Part shown: positions 54,605-64,000 of the stretch, piece after piece
How the letters are laid out: each line of letters opens with the position of its first letter
Position numbering within the stretch: the first letter of the stretch is position 1
Source: Lineus longissimus
Taxonomy: Eukaryota > Nemertea > Pilidiophora > Heteronemertea > Lineidae
NCBI RefSeq assembly: GCF_910592395.1
Contig: NC_088326.1
Coordinates: forward strand, 6,889,001 to 6,953,000
DNA length: 64,000 bases
Direction of reading: 5' to 3'
Notes under the pieces: generated by a model
Database searches by the model: none
Told to the model about the DNA's origin: nothing
Seen by the model: the letters and a program-made list of their open reading frames with translations, nothing else
Made by a program: the position numbers and the translations under genes

Positions 54605-56288
54605 GGGCATGGCGATTTAGCGGATCCTGCGGATTCTGCGGAATCTGGTCTGCAGCGGATTGGTATCCGGGCGTTTCGCTCCCTGACGTTTTCGCCCCCA
54701 GCATTTTTGCCCCCAAACTTAGCCTAATACCATTAGGCCCCACGTGTGGCACTGAAGGTGGCCGCTGCCGTGATGTAATGTAATCAAGCTAAATCAAGAG
54801 AGTGTCTGAGAGTCACTCTACCCAAAAATTAGTCGTTTCGCCTCCTGGGACTTGGTGTGGTTTAAAGATCGTTGCCAGGATCTCGGGCTTGTCACCTGTC
54901 ATCGCATGATCTTGCTGGCTGTTTGGTCATCAAGAGTGGGATGATTGACTCGGGTGGACGTCTTAGAAAAATCTTTTATTTATTATCATGAGAGTGGGAA
55001 ATTCTCTGTTTAAACTGATTTGTCATCTGGGAGTCCTGGACATCATCAGTCATCATGTGACTTGAATATCTTAATGATGGATCATCAAGGCAATCGTATG
55101 TTGCTCGTGCACAATTTTGCGATGTTGTAAAATAAAGAGAGACGTGTCAACCAGGCCAGTGTAGAAGTTTAAAATGTCCCCTGGAAAAAGTGTCCGTCCC
55201 TATTGTATTCTGCACGATATTAACAAATTAACGAATGAGCGAAAATGACGTGTGTTTTTCGGGTGCGTAACGACTTACACGATTACGGGCCAACTCGGCC
55301 TATTACCAACTCGGCCTGGGTTATAAGATCACGGTCAATGGTCTCATTAGGGAGGGTTTTTTTTATTCATGCGCGGCCCCCTCACCGTAGTTCCTAAAAT
55401 CATTGATTTCTCGGTCCTTACAGTATGTCAGTGTTGATTCAGCAGTTGTTTTGGCAAAGACATGTTTTTTTGGAGTTTCTGAAACCTAGAGCGCTACTCA
55501 ATAGGCGGCTTACAAGAAACTACGCATTTATACTGTTGTTGCCGACGTATGTGTACACTGAACTTGGGATGTGCGTCGGCCCCGTGTTGAAATGCCGTCC
55601 CGTGCCAGTTGGTGCGTTTTTCGCTGATTTATACAAAACTCAACATATCTCAAAAGTTCAATGGTTGACCCTCGATTTTTTTTTGATTTTTGTGTAGCGT
55701 AAGCAACTGTCTTTCATGGGAGAATGGTCACTGTTAGAATTATTCAGGAAGAAATGTATAATATTTGGGGGTTTTCGTGATTGTCCGGCCCAATTGGCAA
55801 TATGAATATTGCCATTTGGGATGGTGAACAAAGTAGGAGCAAATGTGACGCTTATGATTTATTTAAAGAAATAAAATGCCCGATTTAACATCCTGCAGAA
55901 TCAGGGGAATCGGGCGTTTCCAGTGATATACGACACAAATGGGTTGTCCTCGTGCATTCACTTTGGAAACGCATTTTAAAATAGATGTTACGTCCTGTTA
56001 ATGGGGCACGTCATCATCGCGTACATTTGGGAAAAACTCCCTAACGAGACCAATGTGGAAATCCTCCGATAATAGAATGCAGACATTTTTTTCGTGCATG
56101 TTGGGGTTTTTCCGAAATGCTTGATAATCTTAGCGGTTTAGACAATTTAACAGTTATGGAATATTACAAATATTTATTATAAGGATAATTTATCATAATA
56201 TCGATATTCTCGAGCTGTTTTTATGCTGATTCCGCCCAGATTCCGCAGGTTCCGCAGAATCCGCAGGATCCGCTAAATCGCCATGCCC
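54605..56288. mobile_element. 1,684-bp DNA transposon with 39-bp perfect TIRs
   Basis: Terminal inverted repeats at 54605-54643 and 56250-56288 are identical over 39 bp, starting GGGCATGGCGATTTAGCGGA. They contain 9-bp near-repeats (CCTGCGGAT, TCTGCGGAA), and the right end has one extra unit. Inside I find only short ORFs (for example 55425-55697, no recognised domain), a CCTAAT/ATTAGG hairpin near 54722, and GCCCGATT/AATCGGGC at 55878-55885 and 55908-55915. It is probably non-autonomous. No clear target duplication is visible. It interrupts the LINE, and some LINE endonuclease sequence is lost at the site. Confidence 0.85.
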
Positions 56289-58322
56289 TAAATGCTGCTG
56301 TCGCTGACAATGATTGGGAAAGAGTGTTTATTGGCAACGATGTAAATGACATCACTTCCTCTTTTGTTGAGGCGTTATCCAGTATATTCAATGAGCAGAT
56401 ACCGCATCATGACAAAGTTATCAGAGCTAAGGACATGCCGTGGTTCTCCAGTAGGATTAAGAAAGCTGTAAATAAACGGGACAAAATGTATAGGAAACTT
56501 GTAAGGAACAATAGTATTGGCAATTTTGCTCGATACAAAGATTGTGCCAAGTGTGTGTCTGACCTAGTTACTTCAGCTAAGAAGACATTTCATGAAAATG
56601 TATGTAAGTCTCTTGATACCAGTTCGTCCAGCAGCAAAAACTATTGGCATATTATTAAGCAACTGCTCGGTAAAAAGTTTGCCTCTGGTATCCCATGTAT
56701 TGTTCACAATGATAATATGTATGTTTCCCAGCAGGAAAAGTGCCAGCTATTCTTGGAACAGTTTATGGTCAAATTTCATCATGACCACAATGAGGTCTTG
56801 TCCCCAGTTTTCCCTGCAAGGACAATGGCATCAATTAGTGACCTGAGGACCACTGAACTCGAGGTCAGAAAACTTCTATTGGACTTGGACGTCTCAAAAC
56901 AAGGCGGCGTCGATGGTGTAACAAATAAAATGCTCAAACTTGTAGCTTCTTCTCTTGCAAAACCACTGTCTGAGTTATTTAATGTCCTCCTACAGCATGG
57001 CAGTTTTCCTGATTGTTGGAAATTAGGCATCATAGTGCCGATCTATAAGAATAAAGGGAGTAAGTCATGTCCTTCTAATTACCGTCCTGTTACCCTGCTA
57101 AACTCCATGTCTAAGTTGTTTGAAAAGGTTGTGTACTCATCTATGTATGATCATTTGCAGCTCAATGAGCTTTTATTCAATCTGGCTTTCTTCCTGGTCA
57201 TAGTACTGATAAGCAGCTTCTAAGTATTGTAAATATGATTCTTTCAAATTCTGAAAATGGTATGGAAACTAGAGGGGTTTTTCTTGATATTGCGGGGGCC
57301 TTTGATGCTGTTCCGCATTTTCTTCTCCTTCAAAAGCTTAATGCCTATGGTATAAGGGGAAAACTTCTTGAACTGCTCAGGTCGTATCTTTCAAACCGCA
57401 AGGTTAAGGTAAAGATCGAAAGTTCTTCTTCGGATCTGAGCCCGACAGGTTATATAAATAGTGGTGTTCCACAGGGTTCTATACTTGGCCCGCTCCTCTT
57501 CTTATTGTATATTAATGATCTAAGTGATGTTGATAAAAATTGTATCTTGTATCTTTATGCTGATGACAGTTCTTTATTTTTCCCGGCCTTGCCGAATTCC
57601 ATTGACATACTCTTATTCAAAATGACCTTCACAATTTGTCAGTTTGGTCGGATGTGTGGAAACTTGATTTTAAAGCGTCAAAAAGCAAAGAGGTCATATT
57701 TCACTCTCCTCGTAAAACTATCAATAACCATCCACCTCTGTCTTTGGGTATGGAAGTTATTCCCAGGGGCGCATTCCATAAGCACCTTGGTGTTCCACTT
57801 GATGAGTGTTTGACTTTTAGCATGCATATCAACAATATTGTAGTGAAATGTAACAACATGTTAAATCCACCGAATGCTTTGAAGTTTACGGTTCAATCAA
57901 GGCATCTTGAACGCATGTATCTATCATTTATATTACCTCATCTTGAATATGGATCTATTATATTTGACTTTACCAATCAGGGATTACTTTCTCAATTAGA
58001 TAAAATCCATTATAGGGGTGCCATTATAGTCAGTGGTTGTATTCATGGGACTAACACCCAAAAGGTTTTAAAATGTTTGGATTGGATGACACTTTCTGCT
58101 CGGCGTAGGGAAAAAAGATTGGTGCTTATGTATGAGGTACAACACAATTTGGTACCATGTTATGTCTATGAAATCTTTGACATTTATCGTAATCGGGCGC
58201 CTCCTGGCCGTTTAAGGACCCAGCGAGACTATGTACTTCCCCCTAGATCATCTGCAAGATTTAGCAAGTCAACTGTGCCATGTGTAATTAGAGATTGGGA
58301 GTCTGTGCCTGTCAATATAACA
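56289..58322 (+). pseudogene. LINE reverse transcriptase region, two frameshifts
   Basis: The first frame (from 56289, LNAAVADNDWERVF) runs through the linker PWFSSRIKKAVNKRDKMY and RT blocks SKQGGVDGVTNKML and YRPVTLLNSMSKLFEKV, then loses frame near 57180. The second frame holds GVFLDIAGAFDAVPH (Asp codon 57288-57290), SGVPQGSILGPLLF and catalytic YADD (57556-57567). A second shift near 57620 moves into the last frame (DVWKLDFKASKSKEVIFHS to CVIRDWESVPVNI). The element belongs to the Jockey/CR1-type superfamily. The catalytic motif is intact but the ORF is not. Its 3' end is replaced by another repeat at about 58323. Confidence 0.85.
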
Positions 58323-58600
58323 AGAGGCCCAAGGGCCTGGCGCTCAGCTGAAATGGCCAGGTGAAGGCAAGGGCCAAGTGTGTGTCGGTACCGTTATTAT
58401 GAGGCAACGTGAAGCTATAACGTCTAGCACGCAGAAGTGCTGGTGCGAAGACCTTCTTGCTATATCAGTGCATGCTGAAGTACTGAGTTGACGTCACCCT
58501 GCTATATGACGTAAAGTCATTTCTGTTGCCGTTGCAGTAGTGGGGTGTGTGATGACGTCAAGGAGTTGTGTGGTGACGTCAAAGAGTGGAGTCCTTGTCT
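58323..58600. repeat. Dispersed repeat fused to the LINE end
   Basis: Begins with AGGCCC-AA-GGGCCT (58325-58338), a palindromic start like that of the 48407 repeat. The part 58427-58525 (AGCACGCAGAAGTGCTGG...GTCACCCTGCTATATGACGTAAAGTCATTTC) is a diverged relative of 48833-48940. Two TGACGTCA sites lie at about 58553 and 58574. Confidence 0.6.
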
Positions 58601-58825
58601 TCATGCAGCGTAGGTGGAACTAATAACATGCACATGGACACAAGGTACATAATTATTACAGTGTATTTTGTGAGGTGGGGCCTGGTGCTTTACAATGGTC
58701 AAATGAACCGACTGTTGTCTGGACATTGATGAAGTGGATGCAGCCAAATGTTTGGGACGGTCTTTTTTGTATGTGAAGAAAAGAAGATAAAGAGTTGGTT
58801 AACAAAATGAACTTTATTGGTGTGA

Positions 58826-58902
58826 CAGATATTTGATGCCTTTCGGCAGATATTTGAAGCGCCTTGCGGCAGATATTTGTTGCCTTGCGGCAGATATTTG
58901 AT
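58826..58902 (+). repeat. Short tandem repeat, four copies of about 21 bp
   Basis: CAGATATTTG followed by a variable GCCTTGCGG occurs four times: CAGATATTTGATGCCTTTCGG, then 23-, 21- and about 14-bp versions. Open frames on the minus strand here (repeating KYLPQG) arise from the repeat and are not accepted as genes. Confidence 0.85.
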
Positions 58903-60182
58903 AACGCTCTCCGGGAATGGAAAGCAGTAAAATGAGTAAGCACACCTTACTCTGAATGTGGGAACAGCAAGTGCTTTCCTGGACTTGAAATGTGCCAACG
59001 ACTCCTCTTGCAATAACCAACAACAGTAAATCTGTAAAAAAAGAGAAGAGAAATTAACACTGACTGAATAAAAAAGGGTGACATAGACGGGGAAATGTAC
59101 ACCACCGGATACAGTCTGTGCTTGACCAGGCATCGGTCAGATGATATCCTGAAATGGAAGCAAATCCAGAAAGAGACTTAACCTTTGAAGGGCACACTTA
59201 TTACTCAGTGAAAAGTTAGTCCTGTGGGCTGTTTTCCAATTCAAAATAAAAGTGTAACCTCTTTAAATTAGTCTCACAGACTGAACCATAACACTCAACA
59301 GCCAACCGTGCCCACATGATGTGAGCCAAGAGCTGGGCTTAAAGATGAGCGAGTGGTGTACTACATTTTGAAAATTGTCTATCGTCTACGACATGTGACA
59401 GAACAGGATCTAGTGGACTTAATGATGAGGTACTATCAAATAAGGTGTCCATCAATTGAATCATGAGGGCCTGTTGAGTTATCCTCTTAGGCTATCGTTT
59501 TTGTCTTTTTTTACAGCCAACAGTACAACCATGCACAGCGCAGTGTACAGCAGTACAGGATTGCAAACCAAAAACATGAGCATTGCTGCCTAACGAAACT
59601 GCAGTGGAATTCATACTACGATGTCATAATGTGACTTTCAAAATAATTTTTTCACGGCCAATGACCATACAGGGAGAAAACAAACGTAAATGGCGAGATT
59701 TGTTGCAAAATTGCTAACCACAACAACTCAGGGACCGTAGCCAAAATGGCCGACGGCGAATTCTCCGGTCGCTCGCGCAGTCCATAAACAAGCATCAATT
59801 TTACCAACTTTGGGTGCAAGCTTGGTCATCAAAGTTACAGAACTGTTAGAAATACATCTAAACAACATAAATATACAGTTAAAAGTGCATAAAAATCCCG
59901 TTTTAACCTCCGGGCGCTACCTTTTTAATTTTTCTCCGCCAGACTTCGGGCCCTACCGGTCGTTATTTAGTGCGACCGCCACCAGAGTGTTTATCAAGAT
60001 CTTTCGCCGTTTTAATTGCGCGTTTTAGGCAGATTAATCAATTATTACATGCATGCATTATATATCACCGAAATGATAATTGCGTAGGCTATTTGAAACT
60101 AAGTTCAGATATTATTTTCGATCTTTGAACTAAATTAAGGCGAGTGATTCTTGACACCCGGTCGACAAATCAGGACTTGCAA
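58903..60182. other. Intergenic region without recognised genes
   Basis: No convincing exon. At 59740-59790 a CpG-rich patch contains CCAAAATGGCCGACGGCG, similar to YY1-type promoter motifs, and might mark a transcription start. Nothing else supports this. Confidence 0.4.
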
Positions 60183-60610
60183 AATACTTGACTTGCCAAA
60201 CTCAGAAATGCAGCGCCACTCGCGGACAAAGATAGAACAACTCGACATTTTTTTCACCGGTTTTCGCTGCGCATGCGTACCAGCCGTCATCTTTCGCGGC
60301 GACGGACGAGAAAAACAACTGTTCTACACGCAGTGAAAGCAAATTCACACAGGTAAACTGGTTATAACTGTGGTACGTCTGTTTCTTAACACGTAATAGT
60401 TATCAGATTGCTAAATTATCTTAAATCATGAGCCTTAAAGAACTTTTTGAACTCTCAAAAACTTACACAAAACAAGTTCAGATTGCCGCCATTATTAGTT
60501 TCCGGATGGCTGGTACGCATGCGCAGCGAAAACCGGTGAAAAAAATGTCGAGTTGTTCTTTCTTTTTCCGCGAGTGGCGCTGCATTTCTGAGTTTGGCAA
60601 GTCAAGTATT
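60183..60610. mobile_element. Foldback element with 103-bp arms
   Basis: 60183-60285 is the inverted complement of 60508-60610 with only about two mismatches. Arms contain TGCCAAACTCAGAAATGCAG, CACCGGTTTTCGCTGCGCAT and GCGTACCAGCC. The spacer is about 222 bp and non-coding. A third, single arm is in intron 3 of the multi-exon gene (43549-43650). High arm identity suggests recent insertion or arm conversion. Confidence 0.85.
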
Positions 60611-60648
60611 CACGTGAGATCATATCATAAGTCATGAAGTCATATCAT

Positions 60649-60940
60649 ATTGGTCAAAAAGTGTCATAGTGAGATCTGTTCACATTATCAAAGGCATGGC
60701 CGCATTAATTACCACTGCTAATTAGGCTTCTGAGATGATGGTCAGTAAATATTGGTCAAAGTGTCATAGTGAGATCTGTTCACATTATTAAAGGCATGGC
60801 CGCCTTAGCGGCTTCTGAGATGATGGTCAGTATAAAATATTGGTCAAAGTGTCATAGTGAGATCTGTTCACATTATCAAAGGCATGGCTGCATTAATTAC
60901 CTACCACTGCTAATTAGGTTTCTGAGATGATGATATGTTC
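60649..60940 (+). repeat. Three tandem copies of a 88-102-bp unit
   Basis: Units start at 60649, 60751 and 60839 with ATTGGTCAAA, followed by GTGTCATAGTGAGATCTG, TTCACATTAT, AAAGGCATGG and CTTCTGAGATGATG. The middle unit lacks the TTAATTACCACTGCTAATTA part, which explains its shorter length. Confidence 0.9.
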
Positions 60941-61583
60941 ATATTTGACTTGACACAAGCCAATTTTAGCACTTACTAATTATCATGATTAATATTCATT
61001 GATAATTTTTGGTGAAATGATCACTATGACAGAACGCTAATTTACATATAATTACCAATTACCAATTATCAATTATCATTAATTGGTGAATAAACTAAGT
61101 TCCATGACAATATTGTGCGACTGTAAGTGTAAATATCATAAACATTGTATTGTGTAATCATATATATCAAGGAAATGTAAATACTATTGGGATGTTCTTA
61201 TAAATAAAATAATTATAAACGTATAATAAAATCTTAGTTATTAGATGTATCTCTTTATTCATTAAGTAAATCCGGATGCAAGATTACAACCAAATGTACT
61301 TGATCAATCATTAATTTTCAAAAGCATTGCTCTCAGGTTGGATGTCCATCAGCAAGCTGTGTTAGGGGATAACCTGAAATATAAAACAGTATTTATAATG
61401 AGAAGATAACATAAAACCTTACATGTAGGCCTAAGTGTCTCCCTTCTCAAACGAATGCCTGAGCATGGAGGTATCTTAATAATACCTCCATGGTCTGCAG
61501 TTATCTTAATAATAAGCGCGCAGCAGAAAAGCCGAAGGCCTTTCTGCGAAGCGCTACTATGGTTAACGTGCATACGACGTCAT
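60941..61583. other. AT-rich spacer with two strong hairpins
   Basis: It contains direct ATTACCAATT-type microrepeats near 61055-61090. CATGGAGGTAT (61464-61474) pairs perfectly with ATACCTCCATG (61482-61492). A second structure runs from AGCGC (61515-61519) to GCGCT (61551-61555), with inner GCAGAAAAGCC/GGCCTTTCTGC. No gene recognised. Confidence 0.6.
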
Positions 61584-61759
61584 TGTTATGATATATTACC
61601 TATTACTCGTTATACTAACCATACTAACCATATACCTTATATAGCTTACTAATCATCACGTGACCTGTATCTATATATATCTTAGTTACTTTAATAAACT
61701 GGCTTATACTTGTCGACCGTTGTGCGTGTTGCATCTATGCCTGAGCAAGAAACAGAACA
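61584..61759 (+). repeat. Ty3/Mag 5' LTR, 176 bp
   Basis: Starts TGTTATGATATATT and ends CAAGAAACAGAACA, giving TGTT/AACA inverted ends. It contains the E-box palindrome TCACGTGA (61656-61663), a TATATATAT tract near 61671 and AATAAA (61693-61698). Boundaries are inferred from the ends and the adjacent primer-binding site, because the 3' LTR lies outside the window. Confidence 0.75.
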
Positions 61760-61775
61760 TGGTGACAGAAGTGGT
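61760..61775 (+). other. Primer-binding site of the Ty3/Mag element
   Basis: TGGTGACAGAAGTGG directly follows the LTR. This sequence is typical for primer-binding sites in this lineage. I do not assign the tRNA. Confidence 0.7.
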
Positions 61776-61828
61776 CACTCTTCGACGATCATAACGTTCT
61801 TAGGGTGGACTATCAGTATTAATGGACT

Positions 61829-64000
61829 ATGTCATCCGATGACGAGACAGAGGAGGAAAACACGGGCCCACAAATAGTCATGGCAGAACGTCCGAATCTC
61901 AAGCCGCCGGCACCTCTTGCTCTAACGGGGAATATTTCGGCGAATTGGAGGCGATGGAAGCAGAAATTTACGATATTTCTAACGGCATCACGGATAACGG
62001 AGGAACCTATCAAGGTCGCTCTTCTTCTCCACTCAATCGGAGATGAAGGACTGGAAGTTTTCAATTCATTTGGATTACCTGATGATGTCGAATACGCCCC
62101 GCTTATTCAAAAATTCGAGGAATATTGCACGCCCCAGAAGAATGTAACATTTGAACGCCATAGATTCAATTCAAGGATACAGCAGGAAGGCGAGTCCTTT
62201 GACTGTTTCCTCACGGATATAAAAATAAAAGCCAAGGACTGTGAATTTGACACTCTAAGAGACTCCTTAATAAAGGATCGCATTGTATTTGGCATACGAA
62301 TGGATCGCACGAGGGAACGTCTGCTTAGGGAGAAGGAACTCACCCTCACCAAGGCGATAGATATATGCCGGGCAGCTGAGTTAACCAAGGAACAGATGAG
62401 TTCGCTGTCTAACGGGCAGCGGCGTGATGAACAGACTGACAAAACAGTAAATGCAGTAATCCGACAAGGATACAACAAAGCCGCCTCGGGTTATCATAGC
62501 CAATCAACGTATAAAGGCAGCGGCCCCAAGTGCGGGAATTGCGGGACTTTTCATCAACCACGGCAATGTCCTGCCTATGGCAAACAATGCAAGGGTTGCA
62601 AAAGGCTAAATCACTTCATCCGCTGCTGCAGGTCAACCAATAAACAAGTCCACAGCGTAGAGGAGGAGGACGATGACGGTACGTACGAGTCTTTGTTCAT
62701 TGGCAGCATCAATCAGTTAAAGGGAACAGACGAGTCTGATCAACAATGGCTAACGAAACTGAAGATGGGTCAGCGGCAGGTTTTCGTGAATTTGAAGATA
62801 GATACGGGAGCACAGGCCAACGTGCTGCCGTATAACCTATTCAAGCGGATCTGTAACAAACGAGATCTCATAAAAACGAAAATACGGTTAACCACTTACG
62901 ACGGAACACAGCTACCGGTGGCAGGGAGTTGCAGGATTCGATGCATATACAAGGATAACACGTTTTACGAGGATTTCGTGGTAGTGGACAAACGCAGTGA
63001 TCCGGTCCTAGGGCTTCGCACGTCTGTCAAGATGAATTTGCTTCAACGTATCGATGCGCTTAATAGGCCTACGTCCGATAGTGAATGCATACTCGACGAA
63101 TATAAGGATATATTCGAAGGTCTTGGTTGTCTAGATGTGCCAGAGCATCATATTGAAATTGATCCATCAGTGAAACCAGTGATTCATGCGCCGAGGAAAT
63201 TTCCCATGGCAATGCGGGATAGATTCAAAACTCAACTTGATCGATTGGTTGGTATGAATGTGCTCAAAAAAGTGGATGAGCCCACTGATTGGGTAAATTC
63301 AATTGTATTAGTTGAAAAATCAGATAAATCGCTACGTATTTGTTTAGATCCGAAAGATTTAAACACTGCTGTGAAACGGGAGCATTTTCCATTGATCACA
63401 TTGGATGAAATTAACACTAAACTCGCTGGGGCGAAGTACTTTACTGTTCTTGACGCGTCCAATGGATTCTGGCAACAAAAGTTGGATACGGAAAGTTCTA
63501 TGCTCACAACATTCAACACATGTTTTGGGAGATATCGCTTTCTCCGTCTTCCTTTCGGAATCTCCTCGAGTGCTGAAGTGTTTAATAAAGCAGTGACGCA
63601 AATTCTGGAAAATTTGGAGGGAGTCATCAGCTACATCGACGATTTGTTAGTCTGGGGACGCACGAAAGAGGAACACGACGAGCGACTTAGGAAAGTATTG
63701 GATCGCCTACGGGAGAAGGGGTTAAAGCTCAATAGACGCAAATGCAGAGTTGGACTCTCAGAGGTTGTTTACATAGGAGGATTACTAAGCGCAGATGGGG
63801 TCAAACCGGACCCGCAGAAAGTACAAGCAATCGTGGATATGCCTCAACCAGATTGCAAGGCCGCATTACGCAGATTTCTAGGATTAGTAACATACTTTGG
63901 AAAGTATTTGCCGAACTTGTCAGACATTACGTCACCGCTCAGGCAGCTTCTTCCAGAAGATGCTGAGTGGGCTTGGCTGAAACAGCAGTCCGATGCTGTA
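61829..64000 (+). CDS. Ty3/Mag gag-pol polyprotein, open to the window end
   Basis: Start ATG at 61829; an in-frame TAA at 61820-61822 excludes an earlier start. The first ~230 residues are a gag capsid-like region (ANWRRWKQKF, FEEYCTPQKN, ERHRFNSRIQ). Two zinc knuckles follow (CGNCGTFHQPRQC and CKGCKRLNHFIRC) from residue 235. The protease motif is IDTGAQANVLP (catalytic Asp 325). RT shows LDASNGFW (Asp 542), LPFGISSSAEVF and YIDD at 602-605, then GYVYIGG-like VVYIGGLLS and the end of the connection. All 724 codons are open, and gag and pol share one frame. The product would be cleaved by its own protease and drive reverse transcription in cytoplasmic particles. Confidence 0.9.
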   Translation, partial: MSSDDETEEENTGPQIVMAERPNLKPPAPLALTGNISANWRRWKQKFTIFLTASRITEEPIKVALLLHSIGDEGLEVFNSFGLPDDVEYAPLIQKFEEYCTPQKNVTFERHRFNSRIQQEGESFDCFLTDIKIKAKDCEFDTLRDSLIKDRIVFGIRMDRTRERLLREKELTLTKAIDICRAAELTKEQMSSLSNGQRRDEQTDKTVNAVIRQGYNKAASGYHSQSTYKGSGPKCGNCGTFHQPRQCPAYGKQCKGCKRLNHFIRCCRSTNKQVHSVEEEDDDGTYESLFIGSINQLKGTDESDQQWLTKLKMGQRQVFVNLKIDTGAQANVLPYNLFKRICNKRDLIKTKIRLTTYDGTQLPVAGSCRIRCIYKDNTFYEDFVVVDKRSDPVLGLRTSVKMNLLQRIDALNRPTSDSECILDEYKDIFEGLGCLDVPEHHIEIDPSVKPVIHAPRKFPMAMRDRFKTQLDRLVGMNVLKKVDEPTDWVNSIVLVEKSDKSLRICLDPKDLNTAVKREHFPLITLDEINTKLAGAKYFTVLDASNGFWQQKLDTESSMLTTFNTCFGRYRFLRLPFGISSSAEVFNKAVTQILENLEGVISYIDDLLVWGRTKEEHDERLRKVLDRLREKGLKLNRRKCRVGLSEVVYIGGLLSADGVKPDPQKVQAIVDMPQPDCKAALRRFLGLVTYFGKYLPNLSDITSPLRQLLPEDAEWAWLKQQSDAV

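Larger units (their letters stand above)
61584..64000 (+). mobile_element. Ty3 (Mag-type) LTR retrotransposon, 5' part
   Basis: LTR, primer-binding site and an uninterrupted gag-pol frame follow in the standard order. The window ends within RT, so RNase H, integrase and the 3' LTR are not visible. The short LTR and single gag-pol frame agree with the Mag lineage. No stop or frameshift is seen in 724 codons, so this is the freshest retroelement in the window. Confidence 0.9.

Noticed and set aside
54605-54783. C-terminal half of the ORF at 54298-54783
   Set aside because: After KVDVTLIG the frame enters the terminal inverted repeat of the inserted transposon; the translated tail is not LINE protein.
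55425-55697. 90-codon ORF inside the DNA transposon
   Set aside because: No transposase or other recognised motif, poor start context, and AT-rich low-complexity translation. It may be chance.
58656-59133. Minus-strand ORFs of 95 and 144 codons
   Set aside because: Their C-terminal halves come from the 21-bp tandem repeat (KYLPQG units) and no domain is visible.
62107-63627. Minus-strand ORFs within the Ty3 element
   Set aside because: They are antisense shadows of the long gag-pol frame, which carries all recognisable domains.

Overview
The window is eukaryotic and most likely from a marine invertebrate; I cannot name the species. The evidence is a spliced gene with GT-AG introns, four retroelement classes (BEL/Pao, Ty3 of Mag type, DIRS, APE-type LINE), several hairpin elements, and a very large satellite block. 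There is no bacterial-style operon and I recognise no tRNA or rRNA.

Layout. (1) Positions 1-38813 are one tandem array of a roughly 90-bp, GC- and CpG-rich monomer (about 420 copies estimated from length), broken once by a 0.7-kb non-repeat island (2211-2909). The left third (to about 11.9 kb) mixes several monomer types. The right two thirds is more uniform and built from higher-order duplications, including a 1,389-bp near-identical tandem pair. A typical monomer holds one or two full CRE palindromes (TGACGTCA), one CCACGTCC and one perfect NF-Y-type CCAAT box at fixed spacing. (2) 38814-41286 is a wrecked BEL/Pao retrotransposon, fused to the array inside its gag-protease ORF and internally deleted from early RT to the DUF5641 region. 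(3) 42210-48405 is an 11-exon gene, about 1,170 codons, probably of an RNase-H-fold (transposase-like) family, with a C2H2 finger and a conserved C-terminal block. It carries one in-frame stop and one splice-phase conflict, so it is a recent pseudogene or unusually spliced. (4) 51917-53952 looks like the relic of an ankyrin-repeat gene, with a DIRS tyrosine-recombinase fragment on the opposite strand in its large intron. (5) 54127-58322 is a dead LINE, headed by a 184-bp foldback and interrupted by a 1,684-bp DNA transposon with 39-bp perfect terminal inverted repeats. (6) 58.3-61.6 kb is non-coding and rich in short repeats, including a foldback with 103-bp arms. (7) 61584 to the window end is the 5' part of an apparently intact Ty3/Mag element: LTR, primer-binding site and a 724-codon open gag-pol frame that runs off the edge.

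Interpretation. The genes do not form a pathway. This reads as a repeat-dominated, transposon-accumulating region. The strongest candidate for something undescribed is the array itself: tens of kilobases of regularly spaced CREB/ATF and NF-Y consensus sites inside monomers that can also fold into hairpins. Whether it is an enhancer, a factor sink, a structural satellite or simply selfish DNA cannot be decided from sequence. The second candidate is the multi-exon RNase-H-like gene family. Motif statements are from direct reading; family names are from recognised motifs; no database search was possible.
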